64,000 nucleotides of DNA from Chitinophaga solisilvae (lineage in GTDB: Bacteria > Bacteroidota > Bacteroidia > Chitinophagales > Chitinophagaceae). Shown here piece after piece: positions 55,457 to 63,190 of the stretch. The stretch covers positions 186,001 to 250,000 of the forward strand of contig NZ_JAABOK010000003.1 of NCBI RefSeq assembly GCF_009928525.1, given 5' to 3'. A program made the position numbers and the translations under genes. The number at the start of each line of letters is the position of its first letter. Position 1 is the stretch's first letter. A model generated the notes under the pieces. The model worked only from the letters and a program-made list of their open reading frames with translations, was not told the DNA's origin and made no database searches.

Positions 55457-55464
55457 TAAATGTA
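55457..55464 (-). promoter_or_regulatory. Possible -7 box of the thi operon
   Basis: Minus strand TACATTTA (TAnnTTTG with A for G), about 10 bases before the riboswitch. The -33 region would overlap the base of the hairpin repeat at 55479. Confidence 0.4.
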
Positions 55465-55478
55465 ATAGAATTTTGGAT

Positions 55479-55600
55479 AAATTACGAATTACGAATTATG
55501 AATTGCGAATTAAAATGCAGCGGATGATTATGTTCTTTTTATCCGCTCACATCATCCGCTGCATTTTAATTCGCAATTCATAATTCGTAATTCGTAATTT
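55479..55600. repeat. Long perfect hairpin with heptamer-repeat arms, copy 5
   Basis: Two 50-nt perfect complementary arms (55479-55528 and 55551-55600) with a 22-nt loop. The outer part is GAATTAC-type 7-mers with GAATTAT and GAATTGC variants mirrored in both arms; the core is AAAATGCAGCGGATGAT. It sits just upstream of the thi promoter and seven bases before the next gene on the plus strand, so it touches both. Confidence 0.93.
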
Positions 55601-55606
55601 TAAACC

Positions 55607-56074
55607 ATGCAAAAGGGTCTTTTATTTTTCATTCTTTTATTGGTTGCATGTGGAACAAAGCAAGGTGTTCCTGAAGAAGAGGTGGTGCATGACAGCAGCC
55701 TGGTAGGAATAGCAGACAGCAGTAATGCCGGCGTTACCGACAGCATCACTGCTGTAACAGATACGCTGTATGTGGATACAGCTAAGCTCATAGGGAAATG
55801 GATACAGCCTGTGGCTGGTCTGGATAAGGAAATGCAGGGTTTTCAGCTTAGAAAGAACGGAACTGCCCGTTCCATCAATATGTATACGCTGGTATATGAC
55901 AAGTGGCAGCTTACGCATGACTCCCTTTTACTGTGGAGTCATTCAGAAGGCACGAAGGATTCTTCTTTTGTGATTGATACCACTATCATCAAAGAGCTGT
56001 CAGATACTTCTCTGGTATTATTTCCGGTGAAGGCCGCAGAAGGGTATACCGAAAAATACATACGGCGCAATTAA
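55607..56074 (+). CDS. Lipocalin-like lipoprotein
   Basis: 155 residues. Lipobox in LLFFILLLVACGTKQG (Cys at about residue 15). A Ser/Thr/Asp-rich spacer precedes a lipocalin-like beta domain: KLIGKWIQPVAGLDKEMQGF, then QLRKNGTARSINMYTLVYDK and WQLTHDSLLLWSHSEG. G-x-W near the domain's N-terminus is the hallmark. Ligand unknown. It begins only seven bases after a long hairpin repeat, so the promoter must lie in or beyond that element. Confidence 0.7.
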   Translation: MQKGLLFFILLLVACGTKQGVPEEEVVHDSSLVGIADSSNAGVTDSITAVTDTLYVDTAKLIGKWIQPVAGLDKEMQGFQLRKNGTARSINMYTLVYDKWQLTHDSLLLWSHSEGTKDSSFVIDTTIIKELSDTSLVLFPVKAAEGYTEKYIRRN

Positions 56075-56082
56075 CGCAGATC

Positions 56083-56334
56083 TCAGTTATAGATCTGCCA
56101 CAAGCCAACCAGGCAGGCTACTACAGCCATAAAGATGCCGGCAGCGGCGAGCTGCATGTCATCAATATTTTTTCTGCCTATAAAAAGGGAAACCAGTCCT
56201 ATTACTGCGGCAATAGCTCCGGAAGTTACTGCATAGGCCGGCGTTTTGGTGGTGAAGGCAAAGGCTGCAGAGAGTACGCCGATGATCAGCGCTGCTATAC
56301 AGGCGGTTTTTGTTAGTGTTGTTGAGTGTTGCAT
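56083..56334 (-). CDS. Small multi-pass membrane protein, unknown
   Basis: 83 residues with three predicted transmembrane helices: ACIAALIIGVLSAAFAF, AVTSGAIAAVIGLVSLFIG and LAAAGIFMAVVACLVGLWQI. A short polar loop (RKNIDDMQ) separates the second and third. I do not recognise a named family. It follows the desaturase-like gene on the same strand after a 24-bp gap, so co-transcription is likely. Confidence 0.68.
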   Translation of the reverse strand: MQHSTTLTKTACIAALIIGVLSAAFAFTTKTPAYAVTSGAIAAVIGLVSLFIGRKNIDDMQLAAAGIFMAVVACLVGLWQIYN

Positions 56335-56358
56335 ATATTCGGATTTTTAAAAAACAGG

Positions 56359-57216
56359 TTAAGGAATAATTGTATTGTCCGCAGGCTTTTGCTGTCCGCT
56401 CCTGTTATCTTCTCCCGCAAGCGTTTGTTCCCAGGGCACTTTCAGCAAAGGCCCTATTTCCTGGTACCGGGGTTCCTGGTATTCGTCCAGGCCGTAACGG
56501 ATGGAGGTGGTGTCGGGGATAACTACAAACGTACCGAACAGCCGGTCCCAAACAGAGAAAATATTGGCATAATTAGAGTCGGTTTCCGGCTGGTAATGGC
56601 TATGATGCACCTTATGCATATCAGGTGATACAATGACCCAGCTGAGGGCATTATCCAGCCATTTAGGGAGGTGTATGTTGGCATGATTAAACTGCGACAT
56701 GAATGCAGAGAGTGACTGATACATCATGACCATCCAGAAAGGTACGCCCATGGTGAGGATGGCAATAAATAAAGCGCCGACCCGGAAGAGGCTTTCTACC
56801 GGGTGATGCCGCAGCGCGGTGGTAGCGTCTATCTGGGTATCTATATGATGTATCTTATGAAAATGCCACATCCACGCGGTTTTATGCTGTACCAGGTGAA
56901 TGAGGTATGCCCCGATGAGGTCCAGCATTAATACTGCCAGGATGGTATGCAGCCATAACGGAAGCTGCAGCCAGTACAACAGGCCGAACTTTGCTTCGCT
57001 GGTCCACTGCGAAGCTTTTACGATGAGAAAGGCGAAAGTGGTGTTAACCACGATGGTGGTGAGGGTGAAGAACAGGTTGGAGCCGGCATGACGGTACCGG
57101 TTGCCTTTGAACCGGAACCTGGGTATTAATCCTTCGATAATCCACAGCAGCAACAGGCCACCTGCTAAGATGGCGGTACGGTAGTATGACGGAATATTTT
57201 CGAAAAATGAAACCAT
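56359..57216 (-). CDS. Sterol desaturase/fatty-acid hydroxylase family protein
   Basis: 285 residues. Membrane-bound diiron oxidase with about four helices and the eight-histidine pattern: AYLIHLVQHKTAWMWHFHK with HFHKIHH, a second HHP motif (ALRHHPVESLF), and DMHKVHHSHYQPETDSNYAN. It likely hydroxylates or desaturates a lipid using oxygen; the substrate is open (hopanoid or carotenoid-like possibilities are speculation). It starts at 57216, with a 300-bp gap to dnaN upstream that holds only the dnaN terminator. Confidence 0.9.
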   Translation of the reverse strand: MVSFFENIPSYYRTAILAGGLLLLWIIEGLIPRFRFKGNRYRHAGSNLFFTLTTIVVNTTFAFLIVKASQWTSEAKFGLLYWLQLPLWLHTILAVLMLDLIGAYLIHLVQHKTAWMWHFHKIHHIDTQIDATTALRHHPVESLFRVGALFIAILTMGVPFWMVMMYQSLSAFMSQFNHANIHLPKWLDNALSWVIVSPDMHKVHHSHYQPETDSNYANIFSVWDRLFGTFVVIPDTTSIRYGLDEYQEPRYQEIGPLLKVPWEQTLAGEDNRSGQQKPADNTIIP

Positions 57217-57428
57217 ATGCCGGTATCTATATCGGGAAAAACTATTTCTCTGCTAATTCATTATGAGGTTTTTCTATCCAGGCCAACAGGGTCAGTTTCT
57301 ACAGGGGGATATGAGGGAACAACTGCCAATGATCCTCTTCTCAGGTGTTATTTTTGTGTTATTTCCAGTGAAAAATTACAACATTTCGGGGAATTAATCC
57401 CGGCTCTTTTCCGCTACAGACAAAGAAA

Positions 57429-57457
57429 AAAGCAACCTCTTTGTAAGAGATTGCTTT
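57429..57457 (-). terminator. Terminator of dnaN
   Basis: AAAGCAA-CCTCTT pairs with AAGAGA-TTGCTTT; on the minus strand a T-run (GCTTTTTTC) follows. It begins 59 bases past the dnaN stop. The remainder of 57217-57516 shows no gene. Confidence 0.82.
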
Positions 57458-57516
57458 ATATATAAGTTTTATGCAACAAGCCTTGTGGTGCATATTATCA
57501 CCGGCAGGTTGCCGGA

Positions 57517-58635
57517 TTAGTTATTCAGCAGTAATGGCATTACCAGCATGAGGAGGTCTTCATTTTCTTCTTTTTCAGAAGGTTTGAGGATACCTGCTTT
57601 GGTGGCGGTAGCCAGTTCCACGGAGATTTCATCCCCTTCGGCGGCGTTGAGCATTTCGATGAGGAATTTGGCATTGAAAGCGATCTGCATGTCGTCGCCG
57701 GTGTACTGGCAGCTCATGCGTTCGTTACCTTCAAAGGAGAAGTCAACGTCCTGCGCAGAGAGCTGTAATTCGCTGCCGGTGATATTGAGCGCTACCTGGT
57801 TGGTGCTTTTGTTGGCGAATACCCCTACGCGTTTGAGGGCGTTCTGGAAATCGCTTTTCACCACGGTAAGGCGGTAAGGATTATCTTTTGGTATAACCAC
57901 TTTATAGTCCGGGAAGCGGGCATCGATGAGGCGGCAGATCATCTGGGCGCCTTCGTGCTGTACGAAGAAGTGGTTCTGGCTGTAGGATACCTTGATTTCA
58001 GTATCGTTATCAGGCAGGGCGGTTTTGAGCAGGTTCAGCGGTTTTTTCGGAACGATGAAGCTGTCGGCTTTAGGACATTTCACATCTGTTCTGACATATT
58101 TCACCAGGCGGTGGGCGTCAGTAGCTACAAAGGTGAGGCTGTCGGTATTGATTTCGAAGAACACGCCTGTCATAGCCGGGCGGAGGTCGTCGTTACTTAC
58201 GGCAAATAAAGTTTTGTTGATAGCGGTTACCAGTCCGGTAGCGGTCATGGTAAAGGAAGTGGTATCGTCTGCAGCGGGTTCTTTCGGGAAGTTCTCCGGA
58301 TTTTCACCCATCACTTTGTACTTACCATTGTCAGAGGTGATTTCCACGGCGTAGGAATTCAGATCGATGTGGAAGGTCAGCGGCTGATCAGGCAGATTTT
58401 TCAGGGAGTCCATCAAAATTTTCGCAGGGATACAGATCCGTCCGTTTTCTTTGGCTTCCACCTCCAGCTTCACCCGCATCACGGTCTCAAGATCAGTTGC
58501 AACTACGGTCAGCTCATTTTTATCAATGAGGAAAAGGAAGTCCTCCAGTATCGGCAATACTGTATTGGAATTGATAACTCCGCTGATCTGCTGTAATTGT
58601 TTTAATAAAGTAGAGGAAGAAACAATAAATTTCAT
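57517..58635 (-). CDS. dnaN: DNA polymerase III beta subunit (sliding clamp)
   Basis: 372 residues, three similar domains forming the dimeric clamp that tethers the replicase. Start MKFIVSSSTLLKQLQQISGV, VLPILEDFLFLIDKNELTVV, then the domain-2 part (GVFFEINTDSLTFVATDAHR) and third-domain end (VELATATKAGILKPSEKEEN, then MLVMPLLLNN). Length equals the family norm. Unlike many bacteria, it is not next to dnaA/recF in this window, so no replication origin can be inferred from it. Confidence 0.97.
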   Translation of the reverse strand: MKFIVSSSTLLKQLQQISGVINSNTVLPILEDFLFLIDKNELTVVATDLETVMRVKLEVEAKENGRICIPAKILMDSLKNLPDQPLTFHIDLNSYAVEITSDNGKYKVMGENPENFPKEPAADDTTSFTMTATGLVTAINKTLFAVSNDDLRPAMTGVFFEINTDSLTFVATDAHRLVKYVRTDVKCPKADSFIVPKKPLNLLKTALPDNDTEIKVSYSQNHFFVQHEGAQMICRLIDARFPDYKVVIPKDNPYRLTVVKSDFQNALKRVGVFANKSTNQVALNITGSELQLSAQDVDFSFEGNERMSCQYTGDDMQIAFNAKFLIEMLNAAEGDEISVELATATKAGILKPSEKEENEDLLMLVMPLLLNN

Positions 58636-58762
58636 GGTTTATAAAAGTTTGCTTGTCATTCTTAGTTTTGAGCTGTCAGGCCTTGGCGGTTAGCTTACAG
58701 GCGTCCTATGCTGCCTCGGTTTCACATGAAAACCTGTATAAAAGGTGTAAATGTACTGTAAA

Positions 58763-58770
58763 CAAAGATA
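58763..58770 (-). promoter_or_regulatory. Predicted -7 box of dnaN
   Basis: TATCTTTG on the minus strand, an exact TAnnTTTG match, 127 bases before the start codon. The divergent aminotransferase promoter is at 58991; the space between shows nothing else. Confidence 0.5.
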
Positions 58771-58990
58771 GAAAGTTTTGTCATTCCCCCTAATTTCATC
58801 ACATCTTATACACTAAAAAATACCGGTTTTACACAGGCTTCCGGCAAATTAAACACATGAGCAAAAAACGCTATGCTAGAAGTACAGATAAATATTGCAC
58901 ATTTGATTAGATGAAATCGAATGTAGGTGGCAATTATTTAAAAGATATAAAAAGAATGATGGGTTTCTTTTAAATTATCTTCAAATCGGT

Positions 58991-58998
58991 TACTTTTG
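58991..58998 (+). promoter_or_regulatory. Predicted -7 box of the aminotransferase gene
   Basis: TACTTTTG fits TAnnTTTG, with TTTC-rich sequence about 20 bases upstream. The ATG at 59041 is 42 bases downstream. Confidence 0.6.
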
Positions 58999-59040
58999 CC
59001 GCGCTTAAAAAACATTCCAAACAACATAAAAAAGCAGGTT

Positions 59041-60300
59041 ATGAAACTGTCTCATTTAGCCGAAACACTGATTGGATCCGAAATTATTAAGTTAGCAGCG
59101 GAAGTCAAGGAGAAACAGGCAAAGGGCGAGAAGATCTACAACTTCACCATCGGCGATTTTGACCCGAAGGTATTTCCTATTCCGGTTGAATTTGAACAGG
59201 AAATCATAACCGCCTATAAGGAACACCTGACCAATTACCCTCCGGCAGACGGTATCGCTGACCTGAGAGCGGCAGTAGGCGACTTTATAGGAGAACGGGA
59301 AGGGCTGACCTATGATCCTGCCAAGGAGATTGTAATCTCCTGCGGCGGCCGCCCTATCATTTACGCTACCTTCAGGACCATTGTTGACCGCGGCGAGAAA
59401 GTAGTATATGCTACCCCTTCCTGGAACAACAACCACTACACGCACTTCCTGGAAGCGGAACACGTAGTACTGGAAACCAAAGCAGAAAATGATTTCATGC
59501 CTACGGCAGCAGAACTGAAACCTTTGCTGAAAGGTGCTACCCTCCTGGCGCTCTGCTCCCCGCAGAACCCAACCGGTACTGCGTTCCACAAACATCAGCT
59601 GGAAGAAATCTGTGATCTCGTTATCGCTGAGAATAAAAGCAGGGGTGCAGACGAAAAACCGCTGTATCTCATGTTTGACCAGATGTACTGGGTGCTGACC
59701 TATGGACAGACACATCACTACAATCCGGTTTCCCTGCGTCCTGAGCTGAGAGACTACACCATCTTCATCGACGGTATGAGTAAGGCCTTTGCCGCTACCG
59801 GTGTAAGAGTTGGCTGGGCACTTGGTCCTGCCCACGTAATCGGCAAAATGAAAGCTATCCTCTCCCACGTAGGCGCATGGAGCCCGATGGCAGAACAGAA
59901 AGCTGCTGCCCGCTACCTGGTGCAAAAAGAAAATGTGAATAAATACCTCCAGCACTTCAAAGCTGAAATTGAAGAAAGACTGGTGAAGATATACGAAGGC
60001 TTTGACAGCCTGAAGAAAGCAGGCCATAATGTGGAGTGTATTGCTCCGCAGGCAGCCATCTACCTGACTGTTAAGCTGGACCTGGCCGGTAAAACCACCG
60101 CAGATGGCGCCACCCTGCAGGATCAGGCGGCTGTTACCTCCTATCTGCTGAACGAAGCCAAACTGGCGCTGGTGCCATTCTATGCCTTCGGCGCTTCCAA
60201 AAGCTCTCCATGGTACCGCCTCAGCGTAGGTACCTGCGTGAAACAGGAAATTCCTGAAATGCTGGAAAAGCTGAAAGCAGCACTGGAGAAACTGAAATAA
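59041..60300 (+). CDS. PLP-dependent class I/II aminotransferase
   Basis: 419 residues from the ATG at 59041. Fold-type I enzyme: YNFTIGDFDPKVFPIP near the N-terminus, LALCSPQNPTGTAF (loop binding the cofactor), and the Schiff-base lysine in DGMSKAFAATGVRVGWALG (Lys248). SSPWYRLSVGTC holds the C-terminal Arg. Aspartate or a similar amino acid is the likely donor, but substrate is not fixed by the motifs. An upstream frame exists but lies within the promoter. Single-gene unit ended by a strong terminator. Confidence 0.92.
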   Translation: MKLSHLAETLIGSEIIKLAAEVKEKQAKGEKIYNFTIGDFDPKVFPIPVEFEQEIITAYKEHLTNYPPADGIADLRAAVGDFIGEREGLTYDPAKEIVISCGGRPIIYATFRTIVDRGEKVVYATPSWNNNHYTHFLEAEHVVLETKAENDFMPTAAELKPLLKGATLLALCSPQNPTGTAFHKHQLEEICDLVIAENKSRGADEKPLYLMFDQMYWVLTYGQTHHYNPVSLRPELRDYTIFIDGMSKAFAATGVRVGWALGPAHVIGKMKAILSHVGAWSPMAEQKAAARYLVQKENVNKYLQHFKAEIEERLVKIYEGFDSLKKAGHNVECIAPQAAIYLTVKLDLAGKTTADGATLQDQAAVTSYLLNEAKLALVPFYAFGASKSSPWYRLSVGTCVKQEIPEMLEKLKAALEKLK

Positions 60301-60323
60301 GGATAATGCAATTTTGAATACCG

Positions 60324-60357
60324 GCCCCGCGGAAGTTGTTTCTGCGGGGCTTTTTTT
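60324..60357 (+). terminator. Terminator of the aminotransferase gene
   Basis: GCCCCGC pairs with GCGGGGC, extended by further complementary bases, followed by seven T. Confidence 0.92.
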
Positions 60358-60368
60358 ATATCGGAAAA

Positions 60369-61364
60369 TTAATCGTGTTTCAGCTCAAAGCTATATTCAT
60401 AGCTGATTTCAGCCCTTTTTTCCACATTTTCCATCCAGGCAGATTCTTCGTGACTTAGCCGGACAAGCTGACTGGTGCTGATTCCTTTAAATTTTTCCGT
60501 AATGGCTGCTATTGTCTGGAGCTCCTGAGGCGTTAGTGTTATTGCTTCTGCCGCTTCCCGGAGTGTCTGAAACCTGTCTCCGATAAAATCACCGAAATCT
60601 ACTTCACACACCTGCACATATCCGTTGTTCACTATCTGATTATATAGACCGGCATAATTGGTGGGTACAGGCCCCATCTGAAATGCCTTATAGGTAAGGC
60701 CGCTGATGCTTTTCCCGAATTTTTTATAATGACTGAAATCAGCATAAAACAGCAGTTTATTCAGTGCGGTAGTAAACGGTTGCAGCTCTTTGGCAAAATA
60801 CCGGATCATCTCTCCTATTCTTTTCGTTTCCGGTGCCCTGAAACCATTGTAAATATTGGGCAGCACGTTGTTGAAAAGCGCCAGTTCTGACTGGCCGGCT
60901 GTTTCCGGATGTACTTCCAGGAAACGAAGCACATTTCCGGTAATCTCTGTATAGGTGGCTGGTTCCAGGTTATACTTATTGATCTCCACCAGTTTCAGAA
61001 ATTCCTGCGGCTCAGCTATTAGCCTGATATAGCGGCCTATAGAAATGCTGGGCATTTCTCCTGCCTCGTAATTGCGGTAGATGTTGATGCCCAGACCCAG
61101 GATTTCACTCATCCCTGCAGCACTGAGTCCGTATTTTGTCCGGATTTGCTTTATTTCTTCTACCGGAGGAATGCCATACCTGGATCTGTATTTATTATGC
61201 ACCTGGCTGATATTTAATGTATCCAGTTCTGCTGTGGTGAATTCTTCTCCCGTATCATTACAGATATAATAATGATAAACTATTCCGAATGCTTCCTTTC
61301 TGTATTCAAAAGAGCGGGTTTCTTTTTCCAGTCTGACACTTCCGCCGGTAAATGGACTTTTCAT
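60369..61364 (-). CDS. Antitoxin with MqsA-like HTH and Panacea (SocA/PanA) domain
   Basis: 331 residues. N-terminal ~60 residues look like a decayed MqsA/YgiT zinc ribbon: only one Cys remains at YYICNDTGEEF where two C-x2-C pairs would be expected. An MqsA-type helix-turn-helix follows (~70-125, IKQIRTKYGLSAAGMSEILG and GINIYRNYEAGEMPS). The C-terminal ~150 residues (from KRIGEMIRYFAKELQPFTTA, through KLLFYADFSHYKKFGKSISG, to GPVPTNYAGLYNQIVNNGYV) match the Panacea domain of SocA/PanA antitoxins. It overlaps the upstream toxin gene by 4 bp. Expected role: neutralise the toxin and repress the operon. Confidence 0.8.
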   Translation of the reverse strand: MKSPFTGGSVRLEKETRSFEYRKEAFGIVYHYYICNDTGEEFTTAELDTLNISQVHNKYRSRYGIPPVEEIKQIRTKYGLSAAGMSEILGLGINIYRNYEAGEMPSISIGRYIRLIAEPQEFLKLVEINKYNLEPATYTEITGNVLRFLEVHPETAGQSELALFNNVLPNIYNGFRAPETKRIGEMIRYFAKELQPFTTALNKLLFYADFSHYKKFGKSISGLTYKAFQMGPVPTNYAGLYNQIVNNGYVQVCEVDFGDFIGDRFQTLREAAEAITLTPQELQTIAAITEKFKGISTSQLVRLSHEESAWMENVEKRAEISYEYSFELKHD

Positions 61365-61717
61365 AATAATTGTTTTAAAGGGTACTTCATGGGAAATTCA
61401 GCTTTGTGGAAAGAGATGCAGATAACACTGGCGCCCGGATTTCCTAAAGTGATCTTGATATATATTTCTACTTCGTTGTGCATTTTACCAAATACCCACA
61501 TCTGGGTTCCTCCGTGTAAAGTATCATTGACGGGGCCCTGACTGTAATCAGTAGCCAGCAGCTGCCTGATGATGGCTGTTCTTTTGTCGGGTGTAATATC
61601 CAGATCAAGCAGCGCCTGCAGATTTTTTCCCCTGTCATTACGGTAAATGATGTTCCATAAATTCAGTTTAATGCTGAAATCTGTCAGAAATCTCTTCACA
61701 TCTTCCATTTTTTCCAT
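61361..61717 (-). CDS. Putative MqsR-like toxin of a PanA-type toxin-antitoxin pair
   Basis: 118 residues, basic and small. LLATDYSQGPVNDTLHGGTQ, then MWVFGKMHNEVEIYIKITLG and VICISFHKAEFPMKYPLKQL resemble Bacteroidota proteins annotated as MqsR-family toxins, which are RelE-fold RNases; the Lys, His and Phe-His positions could be catalytic, but that is inference. Start ATG at 61715-61717 (61708 is an alternative). The toxin precedes the antitoxin gene (4-bp overlap), the MqsR-MqsA order. A 28-bp palindrome upstream is the likely operator. Confidence 0.65.
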   Translation of the reverse strand: MEKMEDVKRFLTDFSIKLNLWNIIYRNDRGKNLQALLDLDITPDKRTAIIRQLLATDYSQGPVNDTLHGGTQMWVFGKMHNEVEIYIKITLGNPGASVICISFHKAEFPMKYPLKQLL

Positions 61718-61743
61718 TCTGAACCGGGGTTAAATCTTTCTAC

Positions 61744-61751
61744 TAAAGATA
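61744..61751 (-). promoter_or_regulatory. Possible -7 box of the toxin-antitoxin operon
   Basis: Minus strand TATCTTTA, one mismatch to TAnnTTTG, 27 bases before the toxin start and directly downstream of the palindromic operator. Confidence 0.45.
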
Positions 61752-61761
61752 CTGTTTTTCC

Positions 61762-61789
61762 GTATAAGAAACTAATTAGTTGTTTATAC
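61762..61789. promoter_or_regulatory. 28-bp palindromic operator of the toxin-antitoxin operon
   Basis: GTATAAGAAACTAATTAGTT then GTTTATAC reads the same on both strands at 24 of 28 positions. Centre ACTAATTAGT is perfect. It overlaps the -33 region of the toxin-antitoxin promoter, the place for autorepression by the antitoxin's HTH. Confidence 0.75.
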
Positions 61790-61910
61790 CGAAAATAATG
61801 AATAATGATAACTATTTAGTGTTTTCTATGCTGACTTTCTGACTTTTCTCATCAAAAAGTTAAATACATGTTAAATGGTCAACAATTGCTACTAATTCAA
61901 AAAAACACTG

Positions 61911-61942
61911 TAATTTTGACCTTGAAACTAAAAAAGTCAAAA
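61911..61942 (+). promoter_or_regulatory. Promoter and possible operator of the TetR-TetR-TolC operon
   Basis: TAATTTTG (61911-61918) fits TAnnTTTG, with TTG at 61886-61888 as -33. TTTTGAC (61914-61920) and GTCAAAA (61936-61942) form a 7-bp inverted repeat with 15-base spacing across the expected start of transcription, a position suited to TetR autorepression. Confidence 0.6.
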
Positions 61943-61947
61943 AGTTA

Positions 61948-62553
61948 ATGCACGCAGAGACAAAAGATGAAATGCGGGATAAAATCCTGGACGCGGCTCT
62001 GAAGCGGTTTACGCACTTTGGCGCTGCAAAAACAACGATGAATGAAATAGCCGATGACCTTCACTGCTCAAAGGCGTCTTTATATTATTACTTCCCCGAC
62101 AAAAAGGCGATGCACTTCGCGGTACTGGAAAAAATAGGCGAAGCCTACTTCCAGGAAATGGAGAAAGAAGCAGCCGCAACAACATCCGCGGCAAAGGCAT
62201 TGCTGAACATAATCGGCATCAGGAAAGCCTTTATCAGCAAGTTTTCCCGGCTGGAACTCTTCAAAGTGCTGCAGGATAGCGCTTCGATGTTTCACGAAGG
62301 CATGAAACGCGCTAAACTCCGGGAAATAGAACTGCATACAGATATTATCAGAAAAGGTGTGGCATCCGGTGAATTCAAGGTGAAACACCCGGAACAAACA
62401 GCAGAAATCTTAGTGCAGGCGCTCATGGGCCTCCGCTACTCCGTTCCGGACTGCACCCTGAATGACAGTGACCTGGATGAAGAAATGTTCGGCGCCGTAA
62501 TAGAACAACAGAAATTATTACTGGAGATATTTATCAAAGCAATGAAGGCATAA
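61948..62553 (+). CDS. TetR/AcrR-family transcription regulator 1
   Basis: 201 residues. N-terminal helix-turn-helix (DKILDAALKRFTHFGAAKTT, then MNEIADDLHCSKASLYYYFP) and an all-helical C-terminal ligand/dimer domain. First gene of an apparent operon with a second TetR regulator and a TolC-family efflux outer-membrane protein, so it probably represses drug-efflux expression. A 7-bp inverted repeat at its promoter is the likely autoregulatory site. Ligand unknown. Confidence 0.9.
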   Translation: MHAETKDEMRDKILDAALKRFTHFGAAKTTMNEIADDLHCSKASLYYYFPDKKAMHFAVLEKIGEAYFQEMEKEAAATTSAAKALLNIIGIRKAFISKFSRLELFKVLQDSASMFHEGMKRAKLREIELHTDIIRKGVASGEFKVKHPEQTAEILVQALMGLRYSVPDCTLNDSDLDEEMFGAVIEQQKLLLEIFIKAMKA

Positions 62554-62565
62554 AAATCAGCAATC

Positions 62566-63180
62566 ATGGTAGTGAAGGACAGAATTCTGGAAACAGCCCT
62601 GAGAATGTTCAGGGTATATGGCGTAAAAGGTGTTACCATGTTTGACATTGCCCGCGATTGTGGCATCTCCAAAAAAACAGTATACGAACATTACGTAGAT
62701 AAACAGGCGCTTATTGATGAAGGCATGCAATTGCTGCTGCATAATCATACCGCCTTTTTACAGGAGTGTAATGCATTGGCAGATAATGCTATTGATGAAC
62801 TGGTACGCGCGAGCCAGTATATCGTTGGCCTGGCCAGAACACTAAACCCGGTGATGCTTTTTGAAATCCAGAAGTATCATCCTGATATCTGGAATAACAT
62901 CGAAAAATTTAAAGGCGATTGTATTCTGACGGGTATCAAAGAAAATCTGAAACGGGGCATGACGGAAGGCCTTTACCGTCAGAACCTGCAGACAGACATT
63001 GTGGCCCGTATGCGCCAGCTGCAGCTGGAAGCCGCTTTTGACCCTATCCAGTACCCTGCTGACCAATTCGATAAACAACAGGTAATGGAACAGGTAACCG
63101 CTCACTTTATACTGGGGATCGCCACCCTGAAAGGGCATAAACTGGCGAACCAGTATTTACAAATCAAAGAAGAAGATTAA
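62566..63180 (+). CDS. TetR/AcrR-family transcription regulator 2
   Basis: 204 residues. HTH: DRILETALRMFRVYGVKGVT, then MFDIARDCGISKKTVYEHYV; a helical C-terminal domain follows (QYIVGLARTLNPVMLFEIQK). It shares the layout but little sequence with the preceding TetR gene, so the pair is not a recent duplication. It is 12 bases downstream of the first and ten bases before the TolC gene. Two TetR genes at the head of one efflux operon is less usual than one; the second may be the local repressor. Confidence 0.9.
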   Translation: MVVKDRILETALRMFRVYGVKGVTMFDIARDCGISKKTVYEHYVDKQALIDEGMQLLLHNHTAFLQECNALADNAIDELVRASQYIVGLARTLNPVMLFEIQKYHPDIWNNIEKFKGDCILTGIKENLKRGMTEGLYRQNLQTDIVARMRQLQLEAAFDPIQYPADQFDKQQVMEQVTAHFILGIATLKGHKLANQYLQIKEED

Positions 63181-63190
63181 CAAGTAACGT

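Noticed and set aside
57217-57465. An 82-residue plus-strand frame between the desaturase-like gene and dnaN
   Set aside because: No recognisable domain, overlaps the dnaN terminator, starts directly at the divergent gene's start.
57517-58990. A replication origin near dnaN
   Set aside because: No dnaA, DnaA-box cluster or gyrB/recF neighbours were seen; dnaN often lies away from the origin in this phylum.
59092-60027. A 311-residue minus-strand reading frame opposite the aminotransferase
   Set aside because: Shadow frame without motifs; the plus-strand gene has the PLP lysine and cofactor motifs.
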